DNA of 50,115 nt. It comes from Rufibacter ruber (GTDB lineage: Bacteria > Bacteroidota > Bacteroidia > Cytophagales > Hymenobacteraceae). Where the stretch lies: the NCBI RefSeq assembly GCF_001647275.1, contig NZ_LRMM01000033.1, positions 1 through 50,115 on the forward strand, in the 5' to 3' direction. Of the stretch, positions 9,384 through 19,000 are shown piece after piece. Below the pieces are notes generated by a model. That model was not told the origin of the DNA. It worked only from the letters and a program-made list of their open reading frames with translations, and ran no database searches. Numbering within the stretch: position 1 is the first letter of the stretch; the number at the start of each line of letters is the position of its first letter. A program made the position numbers and the translations under genes.

Positions 9384-10259
9384 CTAATCTTCCGGGTAAA
9401 AGGTTGAGGAAGTAGAACGCGGCTTTCTGGTAGTACCAGGTATTGTCACCGGTGGTGTTCCTACCTTTACTGTAGCAGGAACAGTAAACGTCTGGTTAAT
9501 TGGTTCCCCTTCCTCAGTGGCAGGCCCAAAAGGAGGAAACAATTTTATAACTCTAATTGCTTCCCTATCCACTTCTGGCAGGAATGATTTCACAATTTCT
9601 ATCTTTCCTATTTTCCCAGTTCTATCTACCTGAAATTGCACAACGGAAGTTCCAGAGGAACCAGTTCTTGTGGCGGCAGCTGGCACTCTAAAGTTCCTGC
9701 CCCAAAACTCCCGCATCTTCTGTGGCCCACCAGGAAATTCAACAGGCGTGAAATGAGGAAAATAGCTTACCTCTGTTCCATCTTCTTTAAAACATTGTCC
9801 TTTATCTAGTTTGCCATTAATGAAATTCTCTCGGCGTCTGAGGTTTCCATTAGGATAATACCCTACTGCCTCCCCTTCCTTCATACCATTCACTTCTGAA
9901 AACCTGTAGTACACCTGCCCATTGTCATGCCACTTGGTTACGCTGGTTTCTTTGCCTTTCACTACCCTTTCTTCTTTCAGTTGCCCATTCTTGAACCACT
10001 CCTTGTATGGGGCTACCTTACGGTACCTGCCTTCCTTATTTTTCGCCGTAATATTTTCAGAATACTTCTCCCCCGTCACATAATAGGTAGTTTCTGTTCT
10101 TCGTTCATCAGGCGTTTCTGAAACATGAATGACTTTGTAGAAAAACGCATCTCCCTTTGGCGCTTTGAAAAAGGCACCATCTAAATAAACTGTGTCAGAT
10201 TGGCTATAGGCCGAAAAACAGATGTAAAAAAAGAATAAAATAAACAGGCTTCGTTTCAT
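9384..10259 (-). CDS. MORN-repeat protein with TonB C-terminal domain
   Basis: 291 residues with a signal peptide (MKRSLFILFFFYICFSAYSQ). Residues 65-170 contain MORN/YwqK-type repeats (YKEWFKNGQLKEE, KWHDNGQVYY, GYYPNGNLRRRE). Residues about 190-275 match a TonB C-terminal domain (VVQFQVDRTGKIGKIEIVKS, then DREAIRVIKLFPPFGPA). Such fusions are common in Bacteroidota and their function is poorly known; a secreted or periplasmic envelope role is likely. It has no membrane anchor beyond the signal, so it is not a complete TonB energy transducer. Its link to glycan use is unclear; it may be a bystander between HTCS1 and the glycosidases. Confidence 0.85.
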   Translation of the reverse strand: MKRSLFILFFFYICFSAYSQSDTVYLDGAFFKAPKGDAFFYKVIHVSETPDERRTETTYYVTGEKYSENITAKNKEGRYRKVAPYKEWFKNGQLKEERVVKGKETSVTKWHDNGQVYYRFSEVNGMKEGEAVGYYPNGNLRRRENFINGKLDKGQCFKEDGTEVSYFPHFTPVEFPGGPQKMREFWGRNFRVPAAATRTGSSGTSVVQFQVDRTGKIGKIEIVKSFLPEVDREAIRVIKLFPPFGPATEEGEPINQTFTVPATVKVGTPPVTIPGTTRKPRSTSSTFYPED

Positions 10260-10404
10260 TGAGATTTAATTTACCAGATAACTATAGAATATAGAGATAG
10301 TTAATCAAGGTAGCTTTTTCCTTCATAATCCGCAATGCTGTTTGCTGCAAATTGCATGACAATAAGCCTATTAATACCTATTCGCTTTTACAAAAAAAAG
10401 ATAA

Positions 10405-10449
10405 TTCCTGTTTCCGACCTACTTTTCAGAAATGGGCCAGAAACAGGAA
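10405..10449. repeat. Intergenic palindrome, copy 4
   Basis: Degenerate inner part, but outer arms TTCCTGTTTC and GAAACAGGAA pair perfectly. This outer pair (CCTG/CAGG) differs from the CTG/CAG, CCG/CGG and GCG/CGC versions elsewhere. Confidence 0.75.
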
Positions 10450-10541
10450 GTTTAATAAGACATCTTCAGTGAAGCCTATACAGTTTAAGTATTTAGGCTG
10501 AAGCTAAAACGAGAGGAGTTTTTTACTGCATTTCTCCAACC

Positions 10542-10587
10542 TTTTCTGTTTCTCACCTATTATTCAGAAAAGAGCCAGGAAACGGAA
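10542..10587. repeat. Intergenic palindrome, copy 5
   Basis: Decayed copy: left arm TTTTCTGTTTCTCACCTA, right arm AGAGCCAGGAAACGGAA around ATTCAGAAAA. It ends 8 bp from the stop codon at 10596. Confidence 0.7.
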
Positions 10588-10595
10588 GCTGAACA

Positions 10596-12035
10596 TTACT
10601 TCAGTTCTGCCACCACTACTTCCAACGGCGACAGGTTTATAATAGCTTTCCCATTCTTCACGGCTACTTTTTCTTCTTTAACTTGATAGTCAAACTCGCT
10701 GCCGCTGATGCGCCAGACAGAACAAGAGGTAGCATTGCTTTTTGCTCCCGCTAATAGCACAGTCACAGGAGTAACTTTGTCAATTTTACTGCCACTCAAA
10801 ACCACTGTTGCTTTGCCGTTGGCCGCAGTAGAAGCAAACGCCGCGAAATCACCTTTCACTTCAGTTGGCACCACCGCGCCTTTCAGGCTTTGGGACAATT
10901 TGCGGTGAATCTGGTACACCATGGTGGGTTGGGCTGTTTTTACATCTACCAGGGTGGGTTTCTTATAGGCCATGCGCATGGGCCAGAGCATGGCCAAATC
11001 GGTTTTCGCCTCCAGCATGGCACCAACCATCTCGGTAAGTTCCAGGTGCGACGTGGCGTTGCGCTCCAGCACATTGTACTCAGATAGGTTGAGCAGGTAG
11101 TTCTTGCCTGGGTTCTTCTGGGCAAACAACTCCCGTACCTCCAGCAGCTTTCTGGTCACCATGGGCAGTTGGTTCGCCCCGAAGTACCAGTGCACAATAA
11201 TCATATTCACGTTCTTGCCGCAGATGCCGGCCACCGTTTCCCACCACTTCTGCTCGCCGGTGGTGATGGGTTTGATGGTATTCTCTTCATGGAATTTCTT
11301 GTAGGCATTGTAGCTTTCGCGGCTGGTGATGTTTTCGCGCATTTGCAGCACCCGGGGCAGCTGGCTTTCTTTGATGCGCTCTTTGGTCCCCACAAAATTT
11401 ACGTCCCAGTGGCCGTTCACGCCCAGCACCACGTTGGGGTCTACCCGGCGCATGGAATCAGCGTACACGTTCACCAGATGGGCATATTCATCAGCCGACA
11501 TCACCGGATGCCAGTACGTCTCGTTGCCAATTTCCCAGTATTTCACCTGATAGCCTTTCTTCTTGCAGTACCGGAGCCAGTTGGCCGCCTCATGGGCTCC
11601 GCCTGGTATGTCTTTCTTCACGGCCCAGCTTTCGGTGTTGAGCACCAGAGACGGAGTGGCACCTACTTTCTTGCATTGCGCCATGAATTCGTCAAAATCG
11701 GTTTCAGCGGGGCCACTCTCATAGGGGAACATGTTGGTGTTGTCCAGGGTGGCAGTCTGCCAGTGGAAGTTATCGGCCACGGTGCCGCCGGGGTAGCGCA
11801 GCACTTTCATGTTCACGTCTTTCAGCCTTTGCACAATCTTGCCATCGGCCAGGGCCGCATCATCATCTACCCAATACAGAAAGTTGGTGCCCCAGAAATC
11901 TGGGTGAATGGGGTGAAGGGGTTTCTGGGTTTGCACCACCACCTGGGCATTTGTGTTTTCCTGACCTGCTTTTTGCTGGGTTTTCGCTTGCAGAGCAGCC
12001 ACTAAACCAACGAATATCAATACAATTTTTCTCAT
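10596..12035 (-). CDS. GH51-like alpha-L-arabinofuranosidase
   Basis: 479 residues from the ATG at 12035 (MRKIVLIF, signal peptide ending LQAKTQ). The open frame runs upstream to 12125, but those 30 codons are a translation of an intergenic palindrome and are rejected. Clan GH-A fold: KVLRYPGGTVADNFHW (about 77-92), YWEIGNETYW with acid/base Glu172, and LLNLSEYN with likely nucleophile Glu319. The layout resembles GH51 alpha-L-arabinofuranosidases, which retain configuration, although GH39-like enzymes share it. Likely periplasmic, trimming arabinofuranose. It lies 99 bp downstream of the esterase gene, with a palindrome between. Confidence 0.8.
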   Translation of the reverse strand: MRKIVLIFVGLVAALQAKTQQKAGQENTNAQVVVQTQKPLHPIHPDFWGTNFLYWVDDDAALADGKIVQRLKDVNMKVLRYPGGTVADNFHWQTATLDNTNMFPYESGPAETDFDEFMAQCKKVGATPSLVLNTESWAVKKDIPGGAHEAANWLRYCKKKGYQVKYWEIGNETYWHPVMSADEYAHLVNVYADSMRRVDPNVVLGVNGHWDVNFVGTKERIKESQLPRVLQMRENITSRESYNAYKKFHEENTIKPITTGEQKWWETVAGICGKNVNMIIVHWYFGANQLPMVTRKLLEVRELFAQKNPGKNYLLNLSEYNVLERNATSHLELTEMVGAMLEAKTDLAMLWPMRMAYKKPTLVDVKTAQPTMVYQIHRKLSQSLKGAVVPTEVKGDFAAFASTAANGKATVVLSGSKIDKVTPVTVLLAGAKSNATSCSVWRISGSEFDYQVKEEKVAVKNGKAIINLSPLEVVVAELK

Positions 12036-12072
12036 TCTAGGAATCGGGAACTGTGTAACGGGTACTAAGAAT

Positions 12073-12118
12073 TTTTCTGTTTTCGCTGTTTTCTGGAAAA
12101 CAGGCCGAAAATAGAAAA
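12073..12118. repeat. Intergenic palindrome, copy 6
   Basis: Left arm TTTTCTGTTTTCGCTG, right arm CAGGCCGAAAATAGAAAA around TTTTCTGGAAAA. Like copy 3, the left arm lacks two inner bases. It lies 16 bp after the esterase stop codon (12135). The spurious N-terminal extension of the GH51-like frame reads through it. Confidence 0.87.
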
Positions 12119-12134
12119 GCATCAACTGGGCAGG

Positions 12135-13013
12135 TTATTTTACTTTCTGGGGCTTCAGGTAGCCTAAAGACGTCAGGAAATCATCTGCGGCCTGCAGGGT
12201 TTTCTGGTAATATTCTTTGTCTTTCTTTGTGTAGTTGAAGAAACCGTGCGGCTGGTCTTCATACAAAATCAGGTCACAGCGGGTGCCCACCGCCTCCAAT
12301 TTCTGTTTGTACAGCTGAGCGGTTTTCACCGGAATTAAGTGGTCTTTAGTACCCAGCAGAACCAACGTAGGGGCCGTACCTTTCCTGATGTTGTGCATAG
12401 GTGAAATCTCCTGATATCTTTCCTTCACCCGCTCATAGCCATACCCGTCCGGGCCATTGTCAAACACGGGGTTGAACAGCACCAACACATTGGGCCTGGA
12501 GCTAATGCTTTTATCTTCTTTAGGTTCGTCCAGTTGCGTTAAATCAGCCGCCGCCGCCAAATGTCCGCCCGCCGAACCTCCGCTGGCGGCAATCCGATTC
12601 GGGTCTATGTTTAATTTTCGGCTGTTGGCGCGCACATACCTTATAGCTGACTTCGCATCATTGACCGCTACAAAAGGACTGGTGTTGTGCCGCTTGGCCA
12701 CGCGGTAATCGGCCAGCACAGCCACCATGCCCCGCCCCGCGAAATGCTTGGCCTGCTCCTCAAACTGGTCCATGGAGCCGCTGCTCCAGCCACCGCCAAA
12801 GAAGAAGACAATGGCTGGCAAGGATTTGCTTTTCCCCGCGCCCTCGGGCGAATAAATTTTCAGTTTCAGTTGAACCGTGTCAATTGTTTTGTAGACCAAC
12901 TCCTGCACCTGCAGGCCAGATGCGTTTGGCGCTTTCTGGGCAGAAGCCGGGTTTGTCTGGAACAGAAACACCAAAAGCCAAATGAGAGTGAGAAATGGAT
13001 ACCGGATACGCAT
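12135..13013 (-). CDS. Alpha/beta hydrolase, carbohydrate esterase-like
   Basis: 292 residues with signal peptide (ending PASAQ). Catalytic Ser147 lies in AASGGSAGGHLAAA, with Asp224 in LLGTKDHLIP and His256 in QPHGFFNY. The oxyanion block reads FFFGGGW where most BD-FAE/acetylxylan esterase relatives have HGGGW. It probably releases acetyl or other acyl groups from glycan fragments in the periplasm. It is the second esterase of the locus after the SGNH enzyme at 151, from an unrelated fold. The substrate is unknown. Confidence 0.88.
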   Translation of the reverse strand: MRIRYPFLTLIWLLVFLFQTNPASAQKAPNASGLQVQELVYKTIDTVQLKLKIYSPEGAGKSKSLPAIVFFFGGGWSSGSMDQFEEQAKHFAGRGMVAVLADYRVAKRHNTSPFVAVNDAKSAIRYVRANSRKLNIDPNRIAASGGSAGGHLAAAADLTQLDEPKEDKSISSRPNVLVLFNPVFDNGPDGYGYERVKERYQEISPMHNIRKGTAPTLVLLGTKDHLIPVKTAQLYKQKLEAVGTRCDLILYEDQPHGFFNYTKKDKEYYQKTLQAADDFLTSLGYLKPQKVK

Positions 13014-13038
13014 GTGCCTTCTTTTGCTTGGAAAGAGA

Positions 13039-13085
13039 TTTTGCGTTTTCGGCCTATTTTCTGAAAAACAGGCCGAAAGCGCAAA
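13039..13085. repeat. Intergenic palindrome, copy 7
   Basis: Near-perfect copy: TTTTGCGTTTTCGGCCTA and AGGCCGAAAGCGCAAA around TTTTCTGAAAAA. The outer pair is GCG/CGC. It lies 26 bp upstream of the esterase start codon rather than after a stop codon. Confidence 0.9.
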
Positions 13086-13120
13086 TTGGTTGAGAGTTCT
13101 ATTCTGCTGCTGTCCTGCTG

Positions 13121-13212
13121 TTCGGGATTTGCAATCCCGAACTTGTATAACCGGGGATTTAAAATCCCCCTTCTGCTCTACAAGTAACTGGGGATTACAA
13201 ATCCCCGGTTAC
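13121..13212. repeat. REP-like hairpin array 1
   Basis: Three hairpins in 92 bp: TTCGGGATTTGCAATCCCGAA (13121-13141), GGGGATTTAAAATCCCC (13153-13169) and GGGGATTACAAATCCCC (13190-13206) inside a wider GTAAC/GTTAC pair. Compared with the arrays at 23369 and 23614 it lies in the opposite orientation. The pattern resembles Bacteroidota REP/BIME sequences moved by RAYT (IS200-like) transposases; no transposase is in the window. Confidence 0.75.
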
Positions 13213-13301
13213 CTACTTCCTGTGTAGAAATCCAGAAGAGCGAGGGGCCAAAGCCAGCGGGATTCTTACGCAAGAGATTCAAGCCCACTCCTAGGATTAG
13301 A

Positions 13302-13460
13302 CAACCCAAGTTGCGATTTATTAAAGCAGTTTACTCATTACCCACCCCTACCCCTCCAGGGAGGGGAATAATCTGCAAAAGTAGCAGGGGGAAATCCCCT
13401 CCCTGGAGGGGTAGGGGTGGGTATCAAAGTTAGGCGGTAAACAGCGCAACTTGAGTTAGA
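13302..13460. mobile_element. MITE-like nested inverted repeat
   Basis: A 27-bp perfect inverted repeat (13341-13367 with 13395-13421, beginning CCCACCCCTACCCCTCC) with a 27-bp centre. It sits inside a longer imperfect pair: AACCCAAGTTGCG at about 13303 with CGCAACTTGAGTT at about 13445, and GTTTAC with GTAAAC. It has no coding capacity. A solo variant of the inner arm occurs at 43355-43380. It looks like a miniature element or one repeat nested in another. Confidence 0.65.
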
Positions 13461-13469
13461 TAATATGTC

Positions 13470-13515
13470 TTTCCGTTTTCGGCCTACTTTTCAGAAAACA
13501 GGCCGAAAACGCAAA
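13470..13515. repeat. Intergenic palindrome, copy 8
   Basis: TTTCCGTTTTCGGCCTA and CAGGCCGAAAACGCAAA around CTTTTCAGAAAA. The inner 11 positions pair perfectly; the outer pair is mixed (CCG with CGC). It ends 22 bp from the GH2 stop codon (13538). Confidence 0.9.
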
Positions 13516-13537
13516 ACCTGATTAAGCTGGAAATTTG

Positions 13538-15988
13538 TTACTTCACCTGCACCTTCACCTCTCCGCTCTTCAGGCCGTCGGCATTGGCTTTCAAAACAAT
13601 CTCTCCGGGTTTGTCAGTCGTTTGGACCATCACCAGACATTTGCCTTTGAACGCCTTGCGCTGCGGAATTTTCATAGACGCGAAGTCAATGATATCGCCG
13701 TTCTCTACGCCAATGATTTTGCCAGGGCCGGTGAGGGTAAACTTGACCAGGTTATCGGCTTCAGGCGCCAGGTTTCCTTGGGTATCAGTAATGTCTACTT
13801 CCATGTGAATGACGTCCCGCTTGTTGGCGCGCGCCTGTTTTTTATCTGGGGTTACCCTAATGTTAGAAGCGGCGCCAGCAGTGGAGACTGACGTTTCGGC
13901 CACCACTTTTCCGCCTTGGCGGGCAATGGCTTTCAAAGTACCGGCTTGGTACGGCACTTGCCAGACAATCTGCAGGTCTTCCGGCATTTTCTGCTCACCC
14001 AGCGATTTCCCGTTCAGGAAAAGCTCCACGGTTTCAGCGTTGGTATACGCCACCACCGGAATAGCCACGCCCTCTTTGCCGGGGTGCGTCCAGTGCGGCA
14101 ACAGGTGCACCATGGGTTTCTTGGACCAAAGGCTTTGGTAGAGGTAATAATGGTCTTTGGGGAACCCGGCCAAATCCAGAATCCCGAAGTTGGCGGTGCG
14201 GGCGGGCTGAATGGTGGCTTCACCCAGGTAATCAAACCCCGTCCACCGGAACGTGCCAATCAGGTAATCCAGGCTTTCGGTGCGTTTGTGCTGATCACGC
14301 ACGCCAATGCGCACAATGGCGTTGTCATAACTGGACTGGTAAAACTTTGAATTGTTTTTAAAGACCTCTTCCTGGGTTAAATCAGGAATCATAAACACTT
14401 TGCTTTTGAAGTTCTCCCACTTCACGCCGTCTTCCCATGGCGCGGGAAAATCACGGGTTCTATAAGAGGTTTTGGAAGCATACACCCCACGCGTCTGCAA
14501 CGAATGGGTAATCTCTGTGCCCAGCAATGGTTTGTCTGGGTGTTTCTGGTGGAATTTCTCCAGCGTTTCGGGCATTTCGCCTTCGCCGTTGAAACCGGGA
14601 ATGTCAATGTACGGCGAGCTGGAACCGCGGGCTTGGGTCACGGGGCGGGTGGTGTCCAGCTTTTTCAAGGCTTCTACCAATTCCCGCTGGCGCTCGGGCT
14701 CAAACTCGGGCACCTCGTTGCCAATGCTCCACATGACCACGCTGGGGTGGTTGCGGTCGCGTTTGATAAAATCCGCCAGGTCTTTCTGCCACCAATCTTT
14801 AAAGTACAGGCCGTAGTCAAATTTAGCTTTGGGTTTATCCCAACCGTCAAAGGCCTCGTCCAGCACCAGAAAGCCCATAGTGTCGGCCATTGTATAAAAT
14901 TCGGGCGCAGCCGGATTATGGGAAGTTCTGATGGCGTTGCAGCCCATTTCTTTGAGCAGCTTGAGGCGGCGGTACAGCACATCTTCGGGTACGGCACTGC
15001 CCACGGGGCCGCCGTCATGGTGGTTGCACACGCCGTTCAGTTTCATTTTCTGGCCGTTCAGCACAAAACCGTCTTTGGCGTTCACCTCCACAGTTCTCAC
15101 CCCGAAATAGGTGGTGTATTCCTGCAGGGTTTGCTTGCCGTTCTGCAGCCGGTGCACTGCCTGGTAGCGTTGCGGCTTCTCTGGGCTCCAGAATTTAGGT
15201 TTGCTGATGGTGGCTTTTTGCGTGACCGTCCGTTGCCCGGGATTGAGCGTCAGTTGCTGGGATACCTGGGTTACTTTCTTACCGCCTGGCTCTAGAATGT
15301 CTGTGAGCAAAGTGAGTTTTGTAGGCTGGCCGCTGGCATTCTCCAGGTCAATCTGCAGTTGCACCAGGGCCTGGTCTTTGGTCACTTGCGGGGTGGAAAT
15401 GAACGTGCCCCAGGTAGGGATAAAGACATTTTGGGTCACTGCCAACCGCACGTGGCGGTAGATACCTGAGCCCGTGTACCAGCGGCTGCTGGGCAGTTTG
15501 CTGTTGTCAGCCCGCACGGCAATTACGTTCTGCCCATTTACCAGGTACGGCGAGAGGTCATACTGAAAGCTGATGTACCCGTACGGACGCTTGCCCAAAT
15601 GGTGCCCGTTCACCCACACGTCTGAGTTCATGTACACCCCGTCAAACTGAACGAATACTTTCTGGTCTTTGGCCGGTTTCCAGTCAAAAGTTTTGCGGTA
15701 CCAGCCAATGCCGCCGGGCAAATACGCCCCGCTCCACCCCGAGGGGTGGTTCAAGTCAAAGTCCTGCTCAATGCTGAAATCATGGGGTACATCTACTTTC
15801 CGCCATTGGCGGTCATCAAAGGCTTTCTCTTTGGCCGCGGACACGTCGCCTAAATGGAACCGCCAGTCAAAATCAAAGTCAATGGTTTTCTGTGTACCAG
15901 TTGCCCCGGGTTGCGCCGCCCTGGCGGGCGAAGTTCCCCAGAAACAGAAAACCAAGAGACAGGAAAAGATGAGTTGCAAAAACTTCAT
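13538..15988 (-). CDS. GH2 family beta-galactosidase-like enzyme
   Basis: 816 residues from the ATG at 15988 (MKFLQLIFSC, signal peptide ending PARAA). The frame is open 20 codons further, but that stretch crosses the promoter. Order: sugar-binding jelly roll (about 35-185), immunoglobulin-like domain (about 190-295), TIM barrel (about 300-600) with acid/base Glu425 in WSIGNEVPEF and nucleophile Glu492 in LLGTEITHS, then C-terminal beta domains to 816. GH2 enzymes retain configuration; family members act on beta-galactosides, beta-glucuronides and beta-mannosides. The gene follows HTCS2 with a 96-bp gap that holds its own promoter (16013-16068), of the same type as that of the first susC, so it is probably co-induced with the transport operon. 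Confidence 0.93.
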   Translation of the reverse strand: MKFLQLIFSCLLVFCFWGTSPARAAQPGATGTQKTIDFDFDWRFHLGDVSAAKEKAFDDRQWRKVDVPHDFSIEQDFDLNHPSGWSGAYLPGGIGWYRKTFDWKPAKDQKVFVQFDGVYMNSDVWVNGHHLGKRPYGYISFQYDLSPYLVNGQNVIAVRADNSKLPSSRWYTGSGIYRHVRLAVTQNVFIPTWGTFISTPQVTKDQALVQLQIDLENASGQPTKLTLLTDILEPGGKKVTQVSQQLTLNPGQRTVTQKATISKPKFWSPEKPQRYQAVHRLQNGKQTLQEYTTYFGVRTVEVNAKDGFVLNGQKMKLNGVCNHHDGGPVGSAVPEDVLYRRLKLLKEMGCNAIRTSHNPAAPEFYTMADTMGFLVLDEAFDGWDKPKAKFDYGLYFKDWWQKDLADFIKRDRNHPSVVMWSIGNEVPEFEPERQRELVEALKKLDTTRPVTQARGSSSPYIDIPGFNGEGEMPETLEKFHQKHPDKPLLGTEITHSLQTRGVYASKTSYRTRDFPAPWEDGVKWENFKSKVFMIPDLTQEEVFKNNSKFYQSSYDNAIVRIGVRDQHKRTESLDYLIGTFRWTGFDYLGEATIQPARTANFGILDLAGFPKDHYYLYQSLWSKKPMVHLLPHWTHPGKEGVAIPVVAYTNAETVELFLNGKSLGEQKMPEDLQIVWQVPYQAGTLKAIARQGGKVVAETSVSTAGAASNIRVTPDKKQARANKRDVIHMEVDITDTQGNLAPEADNLVKFTLTGPGKIIGVENGDIIDFASMKIPQRKAFKGKCLVMVQTTDKPGEIVLKANADGLKSGEVKVQVK

Positions 15989-16012
15989 AGGTGAGAGAAT
16001 ACATTCTAAACC

Positions 16013-16068
16013 CAAACCTAAGCACCAAACAGGGTTTGTTCCTCTCATATAGGGTTTGTTTTTGTCTC
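16013..16068 (-). promoter_or_regulatory. Promoter and direct-repeat operator of the GH2 gene
   Basis: On the minus strand TAGGTTTG (16013-16020) matches the Bacteroidota TAnnTTTG -7 box exactly. It is followed by 24 bp to the start codon. Exactly 17 bp upstream of the box is GAGAGGAAC (16038-16046), and 22 bp further GAGACAAAA (16060-16068). A second direct repeat, ACAAACCCT, overlaps these with 20-bp spacing. The layout matches the promoter before susC at 38448, box for box. Two direct repeats two helical turns apart fit an AraC-type HTCS dimer. Confidence 0.65.
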
Positions 16069-16084
16069 ACAAGCGCGATAACAC

Positions 16085-19000
16085 TTACACCAGGGCCTTC
16101 TCTGACGGGGCTCCCTCCTGTTTCATATAATCGGTAGGGGTTAAGCCGTATTCCTTCAGGAAGCTTTTGGTAAACTGTTTGGGGTTTTTGGAGCCTACCA
16201 TGTATGCTACCTGTGACACGTAAAATTTGCCTTCTTTCAGCAAGGCGGCAGCTTTTCTGAGGCGGGCCTTCTTGATAAAATCTGAAGGCGATTCGCTGAG
16301 CAGTTCCTCCATCTTACGGTAAAGGGTGGCGCGGCTCATGCACATGCTCTCTGCCAGGAACTCTACATTAAGGTCATGGTTGGCCATGTGGGTATCAATC
16401 AGTTCTACCACCTCATGAATGAACTTCTCATCAGGCGATTCTACCCGCGTTTCCTCCTGCTGGGTTATGGCCACTTTCCTGATGAACTTGTCTTTAAGAA
16501 TCTCCCGGTTTTTGAGCAGCCCCACAATTCGCCACCGCAGCAACTCTGGGCTGAACGGCTTTTCAATGAAATCATCAGCGTTGTTTTTGAGGCAGAGGTA
16601 TTTCTCGCTGGCTGAGCTTTTACCCGTTAAAATAATCACCGGAATGTCATTCAGGTCAGGCGACTGTTTCACCCGTTTAAGTAAAGAAATACCATCTAGC
16701 AGCGGCATGGAAATGTCACTGACCACCAGAGACACAGATTCTGCCAGCAGCAATTGATAGGCTTCTTCGCCATTGCCCGCCTCCAGCACATCAAATTCTT
16801 CTGCCAGCGTTTCGCGTATCAGCTGCCTTATTTCAGGCTCATCATCTACCACTACCACTTTGGGTTTGTCTTCAATGACCAGGGCACCTTTGGACTTCTG
16901 CTCTTTTTTGGCGGGCTGTTGCTGGGGCAGTTCCTCTACAATTGGCGTGTTGGCCAATGTTGGCCTGAGTTCAGTGAGAGAATAATGGTCTTTCTCAGCA
17001 GGGAAGTAGAACGTGACGGCGGTATATTCATGCTGTCGGCTTTGAATGGAGAGCCAACCGTGGTGGCGCTTGATTAACCGCTGTACCAGGTTCAGTCCCA
17101 GCCCTACGCCCTCTTTCTCTTTGCTCTCCTGTGCATTTTTGGCACGGTAGAAAAGTGAGGTGACGTTTTGCAGCTCTTCCTCCGGAATACCCATGCCCGT
17201 GTCTTTCACTTCGCAGCACACGTATGTGCCAGGTTCCCGGTCTTCGGCCTCCTGGCCTTCTATGGCAACAGATTTCAGCGTGATAGTGACATTCGCCCCC
17301 GGCTCTGAATATTTGATGGCGTTGGAAAGCAGGTTGAGCAGGATAATCTCTAGCAGTTCCTTGTCAAAGAAAACTTGTCCGTTGTCTATATCTGACTCAA
17401 AGGCAATGTCAATGTCGCGCACCAGGGCCAGCGGTTTCACCCGTTCACAGACATCGGCCACGTACTGGGTAATGTCTCCCTCCTCCACACTCAATATAAA
17501 CTCCCCGGCCTCACTCTTCCTGATGTTGATAATCTGCTCATTAATGCGCTTCAAGCGAAGGGCTTGCTCATACAGATTATGTAGAATGGCTTTGTTTACC
17601 TTTTTTCCAGTCAGAGCGGTTTCTAACGGACCCAGGATCAAAGTGAGGCGGTTCTTGATTTCATGCGATAAGTCAGAGAAGTACACCATTTGCTGGGTTT
17701 GCAGTTGCAGCACCTCTGCTTCTTCTTTAAGTTGGTTGTTCAGTTTGAACCACCTCCTCAGGAAATATAGTACCACCGCCACCACCAGCAACAGCACTAC
17801 GGCATACACGGCATACGCCCACGGACTGAACCAAAACGGCGGTTGCACCTCTACTTGAAAAGAGATGGGGTTGTCAAACCAGATGCCTTCGGCGTTAGAG
17901 CTTTTCACCTCAAAGGTGTATTTCCCCGCCGGGAGGTCCAGGTACTGAATCTCCCGCCCATTGGCGTCTGTGTACTGCCACTCCTGCTCCCAACCTTTCA
18001 GGCGGTAGGCGTACTTTACTTTCTCAGGCGAGGTAAAATCAAGGGTGGCGAAAGAGACTAGAAAACTATTGTGGTTATAAGGTAAACTGAAACTGCCTTT
18101 AATACGAATAGCGTTCAGATATTCCTGCTGTGCCTGGGCTGCCTCTTCTCCCTCACTCAGTATCTGGAATTCAGAAAATGCCAGCTGGGGAGCTTTGGTG
18201 GAATGCTTGTTGCCCGCGCTGAGGTTAAGCTGGTAAATACCATCTAAATTGGCGAAGTACAGGGTGTTGTTTTTCCCGATCGCCACGGCATTGAAAGAGA
18301 ACTCCGGATGCACAATGCCATCTTGCACGCCGTAATGCTGGAAAGGCACCGGCTGGCCCGGCAAATACTTGGCTAATCCGTTTTGGGTGGAGACCCACAG
18401 CGTTCCTTTTGCGTCTTCGCCGAAGGCGCACACTGAATTTGACGGCAAACCGTGCGCCGTGGTGAAGGACGTAAACCGGTCTTTCTGCGCATCATACACC
18501 TGCACTCCATGCCCCCGCGTAGCCACCCAAACGTTGCCGTTTTTATCTGGGTAAATGCTTACAATCCGGTCACTCTGCAAGCCGTTCTTGCCGGCGTGGT
18601 ATTCCTGAATTTTCTTTGTTTGCGGGTTTGCTTTGATGAGGCCGTTGCCCCGGTACCCAATCCAGATGTTGCCCTGTTGGTCTTTCACCAGATTGAAGAT
18701 GTGGGTTACTTTGTTGGCCACCTTAGCTACCTGCTGAAAGAATGGGTCTGGTGCCTTGCCGTCTAGGGCGACTTGCAGAAGGCCGTTGTTCCAGGTCCCC
18801 AGCCACCAGTTGCCCGGCGACACCTCTAACATGGTCTGAATATCTGCACTGGTATAAGGCAGCAGTTCCAGGTGCTCTTGCTTGAAATCAGCGAGCGAAG
18901 CGCCTTTGTACCGGTAAAGCCTGTCATCAATGTTGAGGAGGTAATGGCCGCTTTTGCCCTGTTCTATGTTCTTCACCCGCCCCTTCACCGGCATTTCTAC

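Larger units (their letters stand above)
10260..10595. other. Intergenic stretch with two palindromes
   Basis: 336 bp between the start of the MORN protein gene and the stop of the arabinofuranosidase-like gene. It contains two palindrome copies (annotated separately) and otherwise AT-rich sequence that should include the MORN gene promoter. I see no convincing TAnnTTTG box and no ORF worth calling. Confidence 0.6.
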
